Shown here piece after piece: positions 1-8,447 of a stretch of DNA of 64,000 nt (positions within the stretch are counted from its first letter, which is position 1; each line of letters begins with the position of its first letter). The notes beneath the pieces are model-generated. The model ran no database searches, was not told the origin of the DNA, and was given only the letters and a program-made list of their open reading frames with translations. The DNA lies in the NCBI RefSeq assembly GCF_000403645.1, contig NC_021313.1, positions 558,001 to 622,000 on the forward strand, read 5' to 3'. The stretch is from Salinarchaeum sp. Harcht-Bsk1. Its GTDB lineage: Archaea > Halobacteriota > Halobacteria > Halobacteriales > Salinarchaeaceae. The position numbers were made by a program, and so were the translations under genes.

Positions 1-196
1 CTACGAGGTCCTCGGCGATCCGATCGAAGGTGTCGCTCATGCCCTCGAGGGCGTCGACGTCGGACGAATCGAAGCGCGTGAACTCCTTTCGCCACCGGAT
101 CTCCTGCTCGTCGATGCCGATGTCGTCGCTCAGTCGAGTGCCGTCGACCGCCTTGCGGTCGTCGTCCGTGATCTTGAAGCCGGAATCCGTCGACAT
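1..196 (-). CDS. HemAT-like globin-coupled transducer, N-terminal fragment (runs off window)
   Basis: Only the first 65 codons are present; the gene continues beyond base 1. The start is the ATG at 196. The peptide contains LSDDIGIDEQEIRWRKEF, which matches closely in order and spacing the LTDDIGLDRDEIAWRKEF stretch at the beginning of the full HemAT-type gene at 61990-63630. That region precedes the globin fold in heme-based aerotaxis transducers. The globin core and the signalling domain lie outside the window, so heme binding cannot be checked. It is a paralogue of the gene at the other end of the window. Confidence 0.7.
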   Translation of the reverse strand, partial: MSTDSGFKITDDDRKAVDGTRLSDDIGIDEQEIRWRKEFTRFDSSDVDALEGMSDTFDRIAEDLV

Positions 197-341
197 GCTA
201 TCAACCCACAACGGCAATCACGTAATAAGGACACTGGCGGCGTTATCAACGAGATAAATAGAAACCGGGCTTAGAATTTAATAACCGATCACGTTCGGGG
301 CCAGTATCCTCGATTGCCGGGATACTTGCTCCGACTTCAGT

Positions 342-725
342 TCACTCGCTAACGAACTCAACCAGTACACCTGCCGTGTCGCGGGGATGGAGAAACGCCA
401 CGTCGTGGCCCGCGGCACCCGGCCGCGGCTCCTCGTCGATCGGTTCGATGCCGAGCGAGCGGGCGTGTTCGATCGCACCCGGAAGGTCGTCGGTCGCGAA
501 CGCGAGGTGGTGGATCCCCGGCCCCTCCCGGTCGACGAACCGAGCGACGGTCCCGTCGGCCGTCGGTTCGAGAATCTCGAGGAGGCCGTCGCCGACCTCG
601 AGGAAGACGACGTCGAGGTCGTCGAGCGACTCCTCGTGGACGACCTCCGTGTCGAAGAGGTCGGCAAAGAGCGCCGCCGTGGCGGCGCCGTCCTCGGCCG
701 CGATTCCGGCGTGGTGAAACTCCAT
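342..725 (-). CDS. mce: methylmalonyl-CoA epimerase
   Basis: A 127-residue vicinal-oxygen-chelate protein that would interconvert the 2R and 2S forms of methylmalonyl-CoA, feeding the B12-dependent mutase encoded at 3296-4978. FHHAGIA (3-9), GIHHLAF (70-76) and the terminal LVEFV (121-125) are the conserved strands carrying the metal-binding His and Glu residues of the family. The ATG at 725 gives the usual family length; a longer open frame upstream is rich in Arg and Pro and was not used. It is transcribed away from the HAD gene at 862. Its pathway partner, the mutase, lies 2.5 kb away with other genes in between. Confidence 0.9.
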   Translation of the reverse strand: MEFHHAGIAAEDGAATAALFADLFDTEVVHEESLDDLDVVFLEVGDGLLEILEPTADGTVARFVDREGPGIHHLAFATDDLPGAIEHARSLGIEPIDEEPRPGAAGHDVAFLHPRDTAGVLVEFVSE

Positions 726-861
726 GGTGGTGGGATCGGGCGGACGTGCCGAGTGATTTGCGGTGGAGGAGCGTTCGCTCGGACATCGCCCAACTACCAG
801 CCCTGGTACCGCGACGCAGGGACCCGGAGCGCTTTTCCTCGCGGCCGTCGCATCGCCGCCC

Positions 862-1590
862 GTGCCCCTCGACGTCGACGCGATCTGTTTCGACCTCGAC
901 GACACGCTCTGCGTCTACGAACGCACCGTCGAGGACCTGTTGGCACTGTCCTTCGAGCGAGCGGCGGTCGAACCGTTCTTCGACGGCCCGACGTACCGGA
1001 CCTACTTCGACCGATTCCTCGAGGACTTCGACGACGCCGACGCCCTGCGGACCCACTGCTTCGAAGCGATCGCCGCGGACCAGGGCCGAGATCCAGCACT
1101 GGGCCGCGAGGTCGCCCGGGAGTACGCTGCGGCGAGAGACCAGTCGAACGTCCAACCTCGGTCCGGGGTCCCCGAGGTGGTTCGGCGACTCGGCGAGCGC
1201 TATCCGATCGCACTCGTCACCAATGGCGACGCCTCGATGCAGGGTGCCAAACTCGAGGGCGTCGGCCTCTCCGACGCGTTCGACGTGACCGTCTTCGCTG
1301 GCGAGGACGCGGCGCCGAAACCGTCCGCCGAACCGTTCGAGCACGCGCTGGTGGAACTGGGGGTCCGGGCCGATCGAACGGTCCACGTCGGCAACTCGCT
1401 CGAAAGCGACGTGGCGGGCGCGACGGCGGCCGGACTGCAGAGCGTCTGGACGCCGGCCGAGCACGATCTCCCGGCCGACGTCCAGGCGGCGGAGCGCCTC
1501 GACCCCGATCACCCCGAGATCGAGCCTCGACCGGACGTGGTGCTCTCCGGCGTCGATGCACTCGCAGACGAACTCGGCATCGAGCACTGA
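862..1590 (+). CDS. HAD superfamily hydrolase
   Basis: A 242-residue cytosolic haloacid-dehalogenase-fold hydrolase, probably a phosphatase. Motif I is FDLDDTL (10-16) with nucleophile Asp11 and general acid Asp13. Motif II is the VTNGD stretch, motif III the Lys in APKPS, and motif IV the HVGNSLESDVAGA loop. A helical cap follows motif I, as in class C1 (Had-like, phosphoglycolate phosphatase-type) enzymes. I chose the GTG at 862 because the upstream in-frame codons (from 763) do not look like haloarchaeal protein and motif I then sits at the expected position near the N-terminus. Substrate cannot be inferred; family members act on phosphoglycolate, sugar phosphates or nucleotides. Confidence 0.85.
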   Translation: MPLDVDAICFDLDDTLCVYERTVEDLLALSFERAAVEPFFDGPTYRTYFDRFLEDFDDADALRTHCFEAIAADQGRDPALGREVAREYAAARDQSNVQPRSGVPEVVRRLGERYPIALVTNGDASMQGAKLEGVGLSDAFDVTVFAGEDAAPKPSAEPFEHALVELGVRADRTVHVGNSLESDVAGATAAGLQSVWTPAEHDLPADVQAAERLDPDHPEIEPRPDVVLSGVDALADELGIEH

Positions 1591-1662
1591 GCGGACGAAC
1601 TCGGCATCGAGCGGACGAACTCGCCGTCGAGCGCTGAGCGGACCCGGTGACGCGGTAGCAGG

Positions 1663-1860
1663 CTACGCCTCATCGGGTTCGAAGACGTCCTCGATGGAAC
1701 ACCCGAAGTAATCGGCGAGGGAAAACGCGAGTTCCAGCGACGGATCGTATCGCTCGCGCTCGATGGCGTTGATCGTCTGCCGCGTGACGTCGACCGCCAC
1801 CGCTAGCTCCTCCTGGCTCAGGTCCTCGGCCTCCCGCCGTGCACGGAGGTCGTTCTTCAT
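1663..1860 (-). CDS. XRE-family transcriptional regulator, last gene of a membrane-protein cassette
   Basis: A 65-residue protein that is almost only a Cro/C1-type helix-turn-helix. LSQEELAVAVDV and TRQTINAIERERYDPS form the two DNA-binding helices, followed by SLELAFSLADYFGCSIEDVF, the usual end of the small XRE repressors. It is the final gene of a tightly packed minus-strand set that starts at 3179, 16 bp after the preceding stop. Regulators of this size encoded with their own target membrane proteins commonly autoregulate the operon. A set of inverted GTAAAG half-sites directly before the first gene (3190-3212) is the obvious candidate operator. Binding is inferred, not shown. Confidence 0.85.
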   Translation of the reverse strand: MKNDLRARREAEDLSQEELAVAVDVTRQTINAIERERYDPSLELAFSLADYFGCSIEDVFEPDEA

Positions 1861-1876
1861 CGCTGGATCACCCCCG

Positions 1877-2299
1877 TCATGAGCGAATCCTGAGCGCCGT
1901 GTAGACCGCACCCCAGACGAGGAACAGGGCCGAAAACGCGAACAGGAGCGTCTCGAGCGCCTCACTGAACGCGAAACGACCGGCGGCTTCGAGGACGAAG
2001 AGTGCCGGGAAGGTGGCGAGCCCCGCATAGGCCAGTCCCAGCAGCGTGTAGTGGCTGGCGCGACGCTCGATGGCCGCGAACCGTTCGTCAGAGATGGTGA
2101 CCGATCCGAGGACGCAGGCGTACACACAGAGGGCCCCGCCCACGGTCACGCCGAGGAAGTAGCCGATCGCGCCGACGAGGTCGAACCCGATTCCGACGCC
2201 GGCGAGCAGTGCCACGATACCGACGGTGAAACTGCCGTAGATCGCCACTCTCCAGCGCTGGCGCCGGCGTCCGACCGGGGTCTCGGGCCGGTCAATCAC
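1877..2299 (-). CDS. DUF2178-like membrane protein, cassette gene 4
   Basis: About 140 residues with four predicted membrane helices in two pairs. Between the pairs lies a short charged loop containing ISDERFAAIERRASHYT, which resembles the DER...A...YT signature of the DUF2178 family. Function of the family is unknown. I chose the GTG at 2299, giving a 17-residue basic leader before helix 1 as in the neighbouring paralogue. The frame also stays open to a TTG at 2365, directly abutting the upstream stop. It shares fold and loop motif with the product of 2366-2776, so the two probably arose by duplication and may form a complex. Confidence 0.7.
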   Translation of the reverse strand: MIDRPETPVGRRRQRWRVAIYGSFTVGIVALLAGVGIGFDLVGAIGYFLGVTVGGALCVYACVLGSVTISDERFAAIERRASHYTLLGLAYAGLATFPALFVLEAAGRFAFSEALETLLFAFSALFLVWGAVYTALRIRS

Positions 2300-2365
2300 G
2301 GCGGGCACCTCCCCGAATCTTCGCGGACGATACCGATTCCCGTTCGAGCGGCAGGTGCGGGCCAA

Positions 2366-2776
2366 TCATGCTCGGTAGTTCAACGCCAGGACGATCGCGA
2401 GGTACAGGTAGACGATGCCCATGAGCACGATGCCGATTCCGAGCAGCCACCCCTGCAGCGGGACGACGCCGAGCTGTTCGAGGACGATTGGAGCCACGAG
2501 ACTCGGGAGCGCCAGCGCCAGCACGATCACCATCGTGTACCAGGCCGCGCGCTCGTCCATCCGGCGATCGCGCTCGTCGAAGAGCGTGCGTCGGGCGAGC
2601 AGTTTCGGGACGACGATTGCGATCGCGACGACCCCTGCAGCCGCGAGCGCAGCGGCAGTGTGCTCGCCCCCGAGGAGATAGCCGACGATGCCGCCGCCGA
2701 CGAGGGAGGTAACCAGCACGTAGGCCAGGTATCGCCGACGGGTCAACCAGTCGATCCGGTAGGCGTCCACGTTCAC
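2366..2776 (-). CDS. DUF2178-like membrane protein, cassette gene 3
   Basis: A 136-residue membrane protein, paralogous to the next gene downstream. Helix pair one (about 18-60) is followed by the charged loop FDERDRRMDERAAWYT (about 71-86), and then a second helix pair. The DER repeat and following AAWYT match the DUF2178 pattern. The start is a GTG at 2776, which overlaps the stop of the preceding gene by 4 bp (GTGA), indicating translational coupling. No catalytic residues are evident. Role unknown; the operon context with an XRE regulator suggests a regulated membrane function. Confidence 0.75.
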   Translation of the reverse strand: MNVDAYRIDWLTRRRYLAYVLVTSLVGGGIVGYLLGGEHTAAALAAAGVVAIAIVVPKLLARRTLFDERDRRMDERAAWYTMVIVLALALPSLVAPIVLEQLGVVPLQGWLLGIGIVLMGIVYLYLAIVLALNYRA

Positions 2777-2982
2777 GGCGACTCACCCGGTTCGGAATTG
2801 GCGCCCTCCGCGGCCCCGTCCGTCAGCCCGTCGTGTAGCACCATCCCGACCGTCGTCGCACCCATTCCAGTGATCAGCAGGAGACTGATTTCGCCGGACG
2901 CGCCGGTGCGATACACGCCGGCGACGATCGAGACAATACCCAGCACCAGAAGCGCCCAGGCGAGCGATTTCCCGTTTTTCAT
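2773..2982 (-). CDS. small two-helix membrane protein, cassette gene 2
   Basis: A 69-residue protein. MKNGKSLAWALLVLGIVSIV starts the first membrane helix (about 7-25), followed by a second (about 31-50) and an acidic tail. The ATG at 2982 is 2 bp after the stop of the first cassette gene, and the end overlaps the next gene by 4 bp. No recognised family. Its size and place suggest an accessory subunit of the same membrane complex. A longer upstream frame exists but would overlap the preceding gene completely. Confidence 0.65.
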   Translation of the reverse strand: MKNGKSLAWALLVLGIVSIVAGVYRTGASGEISLLLITGMGATTVGMVLHDGLTDGAAEGANSEPGESP

Positions 2983-2984
2983 CG

Positions 2985-3179
2985 TCACCGCACCCCGCTG
3001 CAGGCGGCACAGTTCGACCCCTCGCCAGCGTAGACGGCAACGCCGACGGCCACAGCGATGGGCAGGAGTTCGCCGGAGAGGATCGGTTCGCCGCTGCCGA
3101 CCGCCAACAGGAGGAGCGTCCCAGCGGCGGTCGCGACGGCGAGCAGTGCACGTTCGAGGCGCGACTCGATGCGGAGCAT
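2985..3179 (-). CDS. small two-helix membrane protein, first cassette gene
   Basis: A 64-residue protein opening the cassette. After a charged N-terminus (MLRIESRLER) come two hydrophobic stretches, about 11-29 and 36-52, and a short tail NCAACSGVR with a CxxC. The paired cysteines at the C-terminus could bind a metal or be acylated or oxidised; nothing else points to a function. The ATG at 3179 lies only 10 bp downstream of the palindromic element at 3190-3212, so transcription probably starts very near the start codon (a leaderless or nearly leaderless mRNA, common in haloarchaea). Confidence 0.65.
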   Translation of the reverse strand: MLRIESRLERALLAVATAAGTLLLLAVGSGEPILSGELLPIAVAVGVAVYAGEGSNCAACSGVR

Positions 3180-3189
3180 GGAAAGTACG

Positions 3190-3230
3190 CTTTACAGTAA
3201 AGCATCCTTTACACTCAGACTTCAATCTGA
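3190..3230 (-). promoter_or_regulatory. alternating GTAAAG/CTTTAC half-sites upstream of the XRE cassette
   Basis: On the plus strand 3190-3202 reads CTTTACAGTAAAG, two 6-bp arms around one base. A third arm, CTTTAC at 3207-3212, pairs with GTAAAG at 3197-3202 across a 4-bp spacer. Thus three half-sites alternate in orientation within 23 bp. A further inverted repeat TCAGA/TCTGA with a 6-bp spacer lies at 3215-3230. The position, immediately before the first cassette start codon, is where a haloarchaeal promoter and a repressor site would be. The XRE protein encoded at the end of the operon is the likely ligand; this is inference. Confidence 0.6.
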
Positions 3231-3295
3231 CGGTGCCCGCTGCAGTCGCTCGACGGCAAGGACAGCACACAGCCAGCAGACCGATTAGCGGACGG

Positions 3296-4978
3296 TCAGA
3301 CGCTGCCGGCGCCGTACTCGCCGAACTCCTCCCGGAGGACCCCACAGATCTCGCCGACCGTGGCTTCGGCTTTCACCGCCTCGATCAGCGGCGGCATGAG
3401 GTTTCGATCGCCGCGGGCCGCGTCGCGGACGGTCGCCAGCGCCGCGTCCGCGGCCTCCTCGTCGCGATCAGCGCGCACGGACTCCAGGCGCTCGATCTGC
3501 CGTCGTTCGTCTTCCTCGGTGACCTCCTCGAGGTCCATCTCCTGCCCGCCCTCCTCCACGGTGAACTCGTTGACGCCGACGACGATCCGGTCACCCGCCT
3601 CGATCTCCTGCTGGCGATCGTACGCGACGTCCTGGATCTCCCGCTGGACGTAGCCGTCGTCGATCGCGTCGAGCATCCCGCCGCGTTGGTCGACGGAGTC
3701 GAGGATGTCGCGGGCTTCGGCTTCCAGGTCGTCGGTGAGCGACTCGACGTAGTAGCTCCCGGCGAGCGGATCGATCGTGTCCGCGGCGCCGGACTCGTGG
3801 GCGAGGATCTGCTGCGTGCGGAGTGCAGTGCGAACCGACTCCTCCGTGGGGAGGGCCAGCGCCTCGTCCTTTCCGTTCGTGTGGAGGCTCTGTGTGCCGC
3901 CGAGGACGGCCGCGAGGGCCTGGTAGGCTACCCTGACGACGTTGTTCTCGACCTGCTGGGCCGTGAGCGTCGAGCCAGCGGTCTGGGTGTGAAACTTGAG
4001 TTGCTTCGAAGCAGGCTGCTCCGCGCCGAAGCGCTCCTCCATGAGGGAATGCCAGAGTCGGCGGGCGGCGCGGAACTTCGCGACTTCCTCGAGGATGTTG
4101 TTGTACGACGCGAAGAAGAAGGACAACTGCGGCGCGAACTCGTCGACGTCCAGCCCGGCGTCGATGGCGGCCTCGACGTACTCGAGGCCGTTGCCGAGCG
4201 TGAAGGCGATCTCCTGGGCCGCCGTGGAGCCAGCCTCGCGGATGTGGTAGCCCGAGATCGAGATGGTGTTGAAGTTCGGGATCTCCTCGGCCGCGAACTC
4301 GAAGACGTCCGTCACGATCCGCATCGACGGCTCCGGCGGGTGGATGTAGGTGTTCCGCGCGACGTACTCCTTGAGCACGTCATTCTGGATGGTGCCCCGG
4401 AGCTCCTCGCGATCGACGCCCTGCTGGTCGCCGAGCGCGACGTACATCGCGAGGAGGACGGAGGCGGGCGCGTTGATCGTCATCGACGTCGAGACGTCGT
4501 CGAGCGGAATGCCGTCGAACACGGTCTCGAAGTCCCGGAGCGAGTCGATGGCGACGCCCGATCGGCCAACCTCGCCGGCCGCCATCGCGTCGTCGGAGTC
4601 GTAGCCCATCTGCGTCGGGAGGTCGAACGCCAGCGAGAGACCGGTCTGGCCCTCGTCGAGCAGGTAGTGGAAGCGCTCGTTCGTCTCTTCGGCGGTCCCC
4701 ATCCCCGCGTACTGGCGCATCGTCCAGAGCCGACCGCGGTAGCCCGTCGAGTAGACGCCGCGGGTGTAGGGCTCCTCGCCGGGGAAGCCGAGGTCCGCCT
4801 CGTAGTCGAGGTCGGCGACGTCGTTCGGCGTGTAGAGGCGGTCGACCGACTGGCCGCCAGTGTCCGTGCGGAACTCGTCCTTGCGCTCGCCGAAGCGATC
4901 GACGGTCGGCTCGACGTGTTCGGCCTTCCACTCCTCCCGGGACTCGCGGATCGCCGCGAGATCCTCCTCGTCGAACAT
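3296..4978 (-). CDS. mcmA1: methylmalonyl-CoA mutase, large (catalytic) subunit
   Basis: A 560-residue catalytic TIM-barrel subunit that rearranges methylmalonyl-CoA to succinyl-CoA with adenosylcobalamin. Recognisable stretches include [57 protein letters not shown], and [15 protein letters not shown]. The sequence ends soon after the barrel and its linker, so the cobalamin-binding domain (DxHxxG) is absent. As in other archaeal split mutases, it must be supplied by a separate small subunit, which is not in this window. The epimerase for the same pathway is at 342-725. In haloarchaea this serves propionyl-CoA use. Confidence 0.93.
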   Translation of the reverse strand: MFDEEDLAAIRESREEWKAEHVEPTVDRFGERKDEFRTDTGGQSVDRLYTPNDVADLDYEADLGFPGEEPYTRGVYSTGYRGRLWTMRQYAGMGTAEETNERFHYLLDEGQTGLSLAFDLPTQMGYDSDDAMAAGEVGRSGVAIDSLRDFETVFDGIPLDDVSTSMTINAPASVLLAMYVALGDQQGVDREELRGTIQNDVLKEYVARNTYIHPPEPSMRIVTDVFEFAAEEIPNFNTISISGYHIREAGSTAAQEIAFTLGNGLEYVEAAIDAGLDVDEFAPQLSFFFASYNNILEEVAKFRAARRLWHSLMEERFGAEQPASKQLKFHTQTAGSTLTAQQVENNVVRVAYQALAAVLGGTQSLHTNGKDEALALPTEESVRTALRTQQILAHESGAADTIDPLAGSYYVESLTDDLEAEARDILDSVDQRGGMLDAIDDGYVQREIQDVAYDRQQEIEAGDRIVVGVNEFTVEEGGQEMDLEEVTEEDERRQIERLESVRADRDEEAADAALATVRDAARGDRNLMPPLIEAVKAEATVGEICGVLREEFGEYGAGSV

Positions 4979-5059
4979 GCAAGATGCTCGGAGTGCTCGC
5001 GGTATAAGCGTGTTCGAGGAAAGCCTGCCACGGAACCGATCGACCGACCTCGAGGCCGT

Positions 5060-6442
5060 TCAACCGAGTCGGACATCGTCTCCGTTCGGGCTGCCGAACT
5101 CGTCGGCGGCGGGAGCGATCGCATCGATCCCCTCGACAGCAGCCGCTCCGGTGGCTGCCGCTGGATCGGCGTAGACGACCTCGCCTCGGCGAAGCGTCGC
5201 GAGCGGGAACACGCCGTCCATCCCTTCGAAGGGGGTCCACTCGCAGTTGCTGTGGAGGTCCTCCCCGCTGATCGGCCGCGTCGCGTCGGGGTCGACGAGC
5301 ACGAGGTCTGCATCCCGGCCGGCCTCGATCCGTCCCTTCCGGTCGAGGCCGAACACGTCGGCCGGATTCGCGGCCGTGAGGTCCCGGACGCGCTCGTAGG
5401 ACAGGCGATCGTCGGCGGCCGCGGTCGCGAGGAGGAGCGGGAGCATCGTTTCGACGCCGGGCACGCCACTGGGTGCCTCGGCGATCGTCGCCTCCTTCTC
5501 CTCGCGAGTGTGGGGCGCGTGGTCGGTCGCGATCATATCCACGGTGCCGTCCACGACCCGCTCGAAGACGGCCTCGCGGCGTTCCGCCGAGCGCAGCGGC
5601 GGGTTCATCCGACCGAACGTCCCCAGTTCGTCGAGGTCGTCCCGCGAGAGATACAGGTGGTGGGGCGTCACCTCGCAGGTCGCGCCGGCCTCGGCAGCCA
5701 GGTCGATACCCTCCGGCGTCGACGTGTGCGCGATGTGGACCGCGGCGTCGAAATCGCCCGCGACCGCCAGTGCGCGCTCGACGGCAGCGGCCTCGGCGTC
5801 TGCGGTGCGGAACGCCGACCAGGCGTCCGCGTCCGCGTCCCGACCGACGCCATCGCCGGCGTCTTCGAGCGCGTCCCCGTCGAACAGCGTCGCGTCCTCG
5901 GCGTGGACGGTGACCGTGGTGTCGGCAACCGCCGCTCGCTCGACCGCGTCCGCGAACAGGTCGCCCTCGATCCCCATCTCGCCGGTCGAATCTGCCAGAA
6001 AGACCTCGCCGAGGGCGAAGGGATCGGCGGTGAACAGGGAGTCGGGATCCCAGTCCGCCGTGACGCCGCCGTTGATCCCGAAGTCGACGAGTGATTGCTC
6101 GGCGGCGAGTTCGCGCTTCGCCTCCAGCGCCTCGCCAGTGACCGTCGGCGGATCGGTGTTCGGCTGGTCGACGACGGTCGTCACGCCACCGGCGGCCGCG
6201 CTCCGCGACCCTGTGGTCCAGGTTTCCTTGTGGCCGGCACCCGGCTCGCGAAAGTGGACGTGCACGTCGATGGCGCCCGGAAAGAGGCGAAGGCCCGCCG
6301 CGTCGACGACCGTCTCGTCCTCGGCGGCGTCGAGGCCGCCGTCCCCGCTCTCGGCAGACTCCGCGACCGCGGCGATCCGCTCGCCCTCGATCCGAACGTC
6401 GCAGGTGCGACCGTCGGGCAACGTCGCGTCGGCGATGAGCAT
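5060..6442 (-). CDS. pyrC: dihydroorotase
   Basis: A 460-residue zinc amidohydrolase that cyclises N-carbamoyl-aspartate to dihydroorotate in pyrimidine synthesis. DVHVHFREPG (59-68) supplies the first metal histidines and the substrate arginine. TVHAED, HIAHTST and ATDHAPH follow in the order expected for the family's remaining metal ligands and catalytic Asp. It is close to class I dihydroorotases and also resembles allantoinases; the arrangement HVHFREPG with NTDPPT favours dihydroorotase. It ends 81 bp before the mutase start and shares its orientation, without clear functional linkage. Confidence 0.88.
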   Translation of the reverse strand: MLIADATLPDGRTCDVRIEGERIAAVAESAESGDGGLDAAEDETVVDAAGLRLFPGAIDVHVHFREPGAGHKETWTTGSRSAAAGGVTTVVDQPNTDPPTVTGEALEAKRELAAEQSLVDFGINGGVTADWDPDSLFTADPFALGEVFLADSTGEMGIEGDLFADAVERAAVADTTVTVHAEDATLFDGDALEDAGDGVGRDADADAWSAFRTADAEAAAVERALAVAGDFDAAVHIAHTSTPEGIDLAAEAGATCEVTPHHLYLSRDDLDELGTFGRMNPPLRSAERREAVFERVVDGTVDMIATDHAPHTREEKEATIAEAPSGVPGVETMLPLLLATAAADDRLSYERVRDLTAANPADVFGLDRKGRIEAGRDADLVLVDPDATRPISGEDLHSNCEWTPFEGMDGVFPLATLRRGEVVYADPAAATGAAAVEGIDAIAPAADEFGSPNGDDVRLG

Positions 6443-6526
6443 GGCTGCGGCTCCGCTCGCTGGCGTCCTAAACGTCCCGACTCCGAGTTGTCCGGACCGA
6501 ATCGCCTGCGGATTGGCCCGAGCGCA

Positions 6527-7210
6527 TCAGGAGTGCTCCACGATCTCTGGCTCGGCGTCGCCGACGAGTTCGTCCTCGATCGCAGCGACGAGCGCGTCCG
6601 GGTCCCCGTCGCCGCCCGCCGATCGGACGCTACCGACGGTCTCTGGATCGAACGGCACGTCGAGCGCGTCGTAGACGGCCTCCAGCACCTCGGCGAGCGG
6701 CCAGCGATCGCGGGGGATCGCGACGCCCGCAACCAGCGCGGACTCCGTCGTCACCCGCTGGGCGATGCCGACGACCTTCCCGCCGCCGACCGACAGCGAG
6801 TGGCTTCCGGGGCAGAAGGTGTCGTCGGGCTCGCCAGCGCTGGCGGTCTCGATCCCCACCGTCTCGAGGGCGCGTGCGACGGCGTCGGTCGCTCGCTCGT
6901 ATCGGTCCTGCAGCCCTGTCCGCGGGTCCTCGACTGGCTCCACTCTGGCGAAGGCGACGGTCGAACCGTGGTAGGCTACAGCTCGGCCGCCGACCGTTCG
7001 GCCGACCGGCGTGTACCCCTTCTCCTGGGCGAGCCGGCGGGCGCGATCGTACCCGGGAGCGCCGACGTCACGCCGGCCGAACGCCACCTGTCGCTCCGGA
7101 AGCCAGACGCGTACGCCCTGCTCGCCGGTCTCGGCAGCGTGCGCTCGGAGGTCCGCGGTGAGTGCGCGATCCGCCTCGATCGTGTCCCCGCTCCCACGGA
7201 CGACGCGCAT
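6527..7210 (-). CDS. lipoate-protein ligase A family protein
   Basis: A 227-residue member of the BPL/LplA/LipB fold. The conserved core is VGRTVGGRAVAYHG (69-82), equivalent to the RRxxGGGAVxHD adenylate-binding stretch of LplA. FCPGSHSLSVGGGKVVGIAQ further on corresponds to the loop with the catalytic Lys (KVVG). It would attach lipoate or a related acyl group to lipoyl domains of 2-oxoacid dehydrogenases or glycine cleavage H protein, or act as an octanoyl carrier. No lipoyl synthase or target protein is encoded nearby. Divergent from the barrel-protein gene at 7346. Confidence 0.8.
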   Translation of the reverse strand: MRVVRGSGDTIEADRALTADLRAHAAETGEQGVRVWLPERQVAFGRRDVGAPGYDRARRLAQEKGYTPVGRTVGGRAVAYHGSTVAFARVEPVEDPRTGLQDRYERATDAVARALETVGIETASAGEPDDTFCPGSHSLSVGGGKVVGIAQRVTTESALVAGVAIPRDRWPLAEVLEAVYDALDVPFDPETVGSVRSAGGDGDPDALVAAIEDELVGDAEPEIVEHS

Positions 7211-7345
7211 TGATCGATACGTAGCCCCGCGCCGTGCTTAAGCGTGTGGTGGATTGGCACGCAGTCGGAGCGGATTCGACCCCAGCACGCGAGTACCGCC
7301 TCGCGACCGTCGATCCTATGCGCCGTCGCACCCAACCGTCGTTCG

Positions 7346-8374
7346 ATGCTCACCGTCCCGGAAGGCGTCCTCGAACGATTCCGGGCGTTCTCGCTCTACA
7401 ACTCGCCGTATCGCGCCCACGACGACGGCTCGGCGATCGACCTGTATCCTTCAGCGGAGACGGGCTCGAATGCGCCAGCCGCGCCGTCGCCAGTCGCAGG
7501 TGAAGTCGTCTCGGTCGAACGCGTCCGCGCGCCGCCCAAACCGTACGCACCGGAGCACGACGTCTTGCTCGCGGTCGACACCCAGCAGGCCGACGGATCT
7601 GCGCAGTACTCGACCGAGAACGACGATGCGCCGATCGCGCGGATCCTCCACGTCGATCCGACGGAGGAGGACGGCGTCGAGGTCGGGGATCGGGTCTCCG
7701 TCGGCGATTCGCTCGGCCAGCCGATCCGAGCGGGCTTCTTCGCGCCGTGGGTCGGCCATCACTTGCACCTCGGCTTCCGCGAACGCGACGCGGACCTGCG
7801 CCGGGCTGCCGGCTCGCGTCCGGTCTCACCGGCCACGACCGTCGAAGCCGTACCGTGGGACGGACGGGGAACCGTCGTCGAGACCGCGGACACCTACGCA
7901 GTGCTAGATCGACCGCTGCATCCCGATCCCGGAGAGCGATTCGCCGCGATCGCGGGATCGATCGGCTCGTCGATCGACGAGGTACTCGATTCGGCGACGG
8001 CGAGCGGGCACGATGCGGCGACGGCGAGCGGGCACGATGCGGCGACGGACGCTGGACTCGGTTCGACGGACAGCGCAGCGCGAGCGGTAGCGCTCGACGG
8101 CGGTCTTCCACATTACGACCACGGGGGACTACTGGGCCGGCAGATCGACCACGGAGAGGAGCCGGTCTCGCTACTGGGGGCGCGGATCGGCACTGTTTCC
8201 GGTCGGACTGCCGCGTGGGACGACCCGACGGTTCTCGTCGAGCGTGAAGGGTTCGACCCGACGCCGATCCAGGGACTCTCCCTCGCTGCGAGCCGGGACG
8301 ACCTGGGTACGAAGCTGATCTGTCCGGACCTGTCGCTCGCCGTCGGCGAGACGGTTCGCGTCCGGATTCGGTGA
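7346..8374 (+). CDS. uncharacterised protein with M23 (LytM)-like beta-barrel motif
   Basis: A 342-residue protein with no signal peptide or membrane segment. Its first half reads like a lipoyl or M23-type barrel: [15 protein letters not shown] (about 41-55), then [17 protein letters not shown], then [10 protein letters not shown] (about 138-147). HLH followed by a strand is the second metal motif of M23 peptidases, and GDxVxxGxxLG is the strand before it. I do not find the family's first HxxxD motif, so catalysis is doubtful. The middle holds a low-complexity insert with an exact 24-bp duplication. The C-terminal part repeats a barrel-like pattern. The ATG at 7346 was chosen because upstream codons are not protein-like. 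Function unknown. Confidence 0.7.
   Translation: MLTVPEGVLERFRAFSLYNSPYRAHDDGSAIDLYPSAETGSNAPAAPSPVAGEVVSVERVRAPPKPYAPEHDVLLAVDTQQADGSAQYSTENDDAPIARILHVDPTEEDGVEVGDRVSVGDSLGQPIRAGFFAPWVGHHLHLGFRERDADLRRAAGSRPVSPATTVEAVPWDGRGTVVETADTYAVLDRPLHPDPGERFAAIAGSIGSSIDEVLDSATASGHDAATASGHDAATDAGLGSTDSAARAVALDGGLPHYDHGGLLGRQIDHGEEPVSLLGARIGTVSGRTAAWDDPTVLVEREGFDPTPIQGLSLAASRDDLGTKLICPDLSLAVGETVRVRIR
7994..8041 (+). repeat. 24-bp tandem duplication inside the M23-like gene
   Basis: Two identical consecutive 24-bp units, starting GCGACGGCGAGCGGGCACGA, with the first 7 bp of a third. In frame they encode ATASGHDA twice. The duplication keeps the reading frame and lies in a linker between the two barrel-like parts, so it is a recent in-frame slippage event rather than a separate element. 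Confidence 0.9.
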
Positions 8375-8447
8375 GTCCTCCACAGCCCCGGACGGCGGGT
8401 GCCATCGTCCCGTAATGATTTTCCGCTCGCTGCGGATACAGGTGCGT

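Noticed and set aside
2051-6094. A 1,347-codon open frame on the plus strand
   Set aside because: It runs antisense to five or more well-supported genes (DUF2178-like genes, mcmA1, pyrC). Stop codons are rare on the opposite strand of such G+C-rich genes; the product has no recognisable domain.
7994-8041. Could the 24-bp repeats here or at 29862-29933 be CRISPR-like?
   Set aside because: The units are directly adjacent with no spacers and are in frame within genes.
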